A DNA stretch of 64,000 bases from Ampullaceana balthica (lineage: Eukaryota; Mollusca; Gastropoda; Lymnaeidae). The stretch covers positions 785,001 through 849,000 of the forward strand of contig CALYLW010000012.1 of the NCBI GenBank assembly GCA_944989445.1, given 5' to 3'. The position numbers were made by a program, and so were the translations under genes. Below the pieces are notes generated by a model. The model ran no database searches, was not told the origin of the DNA, and worked only from the letters and a program-made list of their open reading frames with translations. Positions 61,298-64,000 of the stretch are shown piece after piece; the stretch's first letter is position 1; the number at the start of each line of letters is the position of its first letter.

Positions 61298-63800
61298 AAT
61301 GAAAGGCTTACCACAAAAGAGAATGTTTAAAAAAATTGATTTAAAAATAATAAAAATAAAAAAAAGACATTCTTATAAAGATTTGTTTTGTTTTGTTTCT
61401 TTTAGCTAAAAGTTTGATCACATTTCCTTTTCTGCTCAAGCAATGGTCTTTTCGATCTCGTTTAACTTATAACAATGCTTTTGTGTCCCGTCCATATCTA
61501 GCAGATAAATTCTCACATACCTACCTCTGATAATTTGGTTTAAATTTAGCATGGGTTCAGATTTTCGATGACAATAGATTTTCGGTGAAAAATATAAAAT
61601 TATAATAATATATATTTAAAATAAGAAGACATTAAAAATAACACTTTGTTATTGTTTTTTGAACCACCTTGCTTTCGAATTAATTTAAATTTGACGCTTA
61701 CTCTACAGTGGAAATAAAGAAAAATAAATAAAACCATTGTCATCGGCTTTACCACCGCTTCCTTCTCGTTATTCATGACATAGATGAAGTAAACTCACAA
61801 AATATTATAGGTGCCATACAGGGATATTTTGAGCTTTAATATTCGTTGAATGCCGATTAAAATATCTTGATGTAAGTAACATTAAAAAAAAATGATTGAC
61901 GTCTCTATAACGCGTGTAATCCTTGCGAATAAAAGCGAAAGCACAATTTAAAGGATATATGTTTTTTTTAATGTATAAAGTATTTACTTAGGCAGAAATA
62001 AAAATTATAGTTTTCAAATGAAATCAAATCCCAGGTATTTGTATGTTTTTAAAAATATTTGGCGAAAAGCTAATTCTGAATAAGCTGAAAATAAATCCAG
62101 TTGCTATAGTTTTTTCTATTTACTATATATGCAACATTCGGTAGTGTTTAAAACCCAAATAATAATATTTATAAATACAACATTCGTTGGTAATATAAAT
62201 GATTTTTACAATTTGCAAAAAAATTTGTAGTTATACAATTTTGGATATTCATATATTTTCTAAAATATTTCTTAATTTTGCTATAATTAGTAACTTTTAA
62301 TTGTATTTTTCGCCTTTTCGTAATATTTTGTAAGAAATTTCAAAACACAACAATTCATTTGTTACATTGGCAAGAACAAAATCGTAATTTTGTAATGTTT
62401 AAGATAAGACAAGAAAAGATAAGATATTGGAATTACTGATACAAGTATTTGGAATAAAGGTAATAAAAATACGATAATTTTAAAAATTTAATATTTGCGT
62501 ACTGAAATATATTTTGATATATGTAGTTAACCTTAAAGAATTAATCATTGTTGTTGTTTTTTTACTCTGAAATGGTACTTTATCTTCGTATCTTAAGGAA
62601 TGGGATATTACTTTAAAACATTCCATGTTTTACTCACACATATGTACGTTTTTTACATTCAACGAAATTGAACGGTAATATTTACTTTTACTTATCGGGT
62701 AACTTCATGTCGCAGAAATGTCATTGCAAAGCATTTGCAATGTTAACGGTACAATTTTAATTTCTGAGTTAGGCCAGAGGTTTCAGGTTTCTGTTCAATC
62801 AAACATATCGGATTGTTACAAACGAAGGTTATTTTCTTTGTTGTAAATTTATTCATACGTGTACATATCATGTATTTCAAAAAAAAAGGAAATAATATTC
62901 CTTGAGTTTGAGCTTTATAATAAAAAAAATATTCTCTTAGAGACAAGCAGGTGATGATGTAATATTATAGTTAAATATCATTGTTATTAGCACAAACATT
63001 TGATGACATGGTATAACAAGGAGAAAGTTGCGTACACAAACCCTAGCTGTATTTAGCTGAAGCCCTCAATCATACACGAAAACAGAGACACAGACATTCG
63101 ACAAACTGCGTTCAGACTACTTTTAAAAGTTAACGGAAACCGGTAATATGTTTGAACTTCATCGAATATGCAACGATTAAAACAAGCCCATTAGGAATTT
63201 AAAGTCATAACACTAGGCTACGCTTATGTTGAATAATACTTGTGTTGGTTAATATGTCTGCGGGGAAGGTACACAAATTAAACGCATCGCGCCAACACTA
63301 TTACATTAGTACCCGGATTGGAGGTTGGCAAATAAAGGCAGATGAAACAGTCCAGAAAAAAAGATAGTCCACCCTGCGTTTTTCACAATCTAGAGCAGTG
63401 AAAGAAGAGCTCCACGTTCATATCTCACCTGCATGCATAGGCGGATGTGAAGGTATCCAGTTTAAAAAACAAAAAAGATATTAACAATAATAAAAACAAA
63501 CAAATCCTTAAGCTTGCCGTGGTTGTAAAAACGTAATAAAGAAATTGTTAGTGTTTAAAAAAAAGTATGTTAAGTAAACACGCTATTTCCTAATTTTGTT
63601 CTTCAAAGAAACTGTTTTCTACTCTTCAATAAAAGGATTTAACTGCCTTTTGAGCAACGGATCAACACACTGTTTGTATTGTTCTATAGATTGTGAAACT
63701 GAGATTAAGAATATCTTACAACGTTTACTCAAGTTAGTTACAATAATAATAAAAAATAATAATAACATAATGTAACTTTATCTTAATCCCTGTTTAGATA
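61298..63800. other. AT-rich DNA without a recognisable gene
   Basis: Poly-A/T rich throughout. The minus-strand 67-codon frame at 62743-62946 has no motif. I see no feature. Confidence 0.5.
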
Positions 63801-63814
63801 CAAACGATGTAACT

Positions 63815-63990
63815 GAGAGAGGGTAGGGGACCCATCAAGTACCCAAAAAAAATGTTTTTTTTTGTGTCTATCTTTAAAAAAAATCATTTGTTTAAAACAG
63901 ATGCTTGATAGCAAAACTTTTTAAAGCGCTTGTTTGGGACCCCTACTCATTCCCTTTGCCAGTCAGGAATAACCCTTGGTGACGCCACTG
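63815..63990. mobile_element. Possible hAT-like or MITE fragment at the window edge
   Basis: The right side ends tggtgacgccactg at 63990, a cagtggcgtcacc-type terminus. Inverted similarity exists between gggtaggggaccc (about 63821) and ggga-cccctactc (about 63938). The expected left cagtggcg end and a target duplication were not found, so this is tentative. Confidence 0.3.
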
Positions 63991-64000
63991 CCCCAACGAC

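Overview
The window is eukaryotic: AT-rich, gene-poor, with long introns bounded by GT/AG sites, many microsatellites, and remnants of LINE, Helitron-like and hAT elements. The transposon mix and a prohormone-like gene with dibasic cleavage and amidation signals suggest a lophotrochozoan animal. A gastropod mollusc is my best guess, but this is inference and no single feature proves it.

Only one convincing host gene was found. It is a three-exon plus-strand gene (coding 5971-6134, 32475-32614, 43757-43836) split by introns of about 26.3 kb and 11.1 kb. The spliced product is 127 residues: a signal peptide, an acidic spacer, a Lys-Arg site, a 40-residue four-cysteine peptide ending in Pro, the amidation and cleavage signal Gly-Lys-Arg-Arg-Arg-Arg, and a short basic tail. 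This is the layout of a secreted neuropeptide or peptide-hormone precursor. I do not recognise the mature peptide as a known family. A TATA-like box lies at 5351, and the first AATAAA downstream of the stop (44142) sits inside a palindromic element.

Layout: 1-900 holds a decayed minus-strand LINE fragment. 3714-4247 is a fold-back element. 5000-6134 is the probable promoter and first coding exon. Intron 1 contains a minus-strand LINE 3' end with an expanded 15-bp minisatellite (6408-6895), a 63-bp triplicate (16881), a Helitron-like relic (24894) and a 5'-truncated LINE with an open 460-codon reverse-transcriptase frame (28474-30095). Intron 2 starts with a long AGT microsatellite 38 bases from the donor. 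It also holds a tRNA-like SINE with palindromic repeats (35460-36112) and two tandemly fused Helitrons (39131-40188).

Downstream of the gene the DNA is repeat territory: a palindrome (44138-44277), a 32-unit 54-bp satellite with higher-order structure (46023-47755), three copies of a 550-580 bp Helitron-related family (48404, 54510, 55087), a minus-strand Helitron (52495-52828), two non-autonomous hAT-like elements (50263-50873 and 57997-58157) and a 1.9-kb hAT element with a perfect 8-bp target duplication and a decayed minus-strand transposase (59391-61289). The remaining unique DNA shows no coding region I can support.
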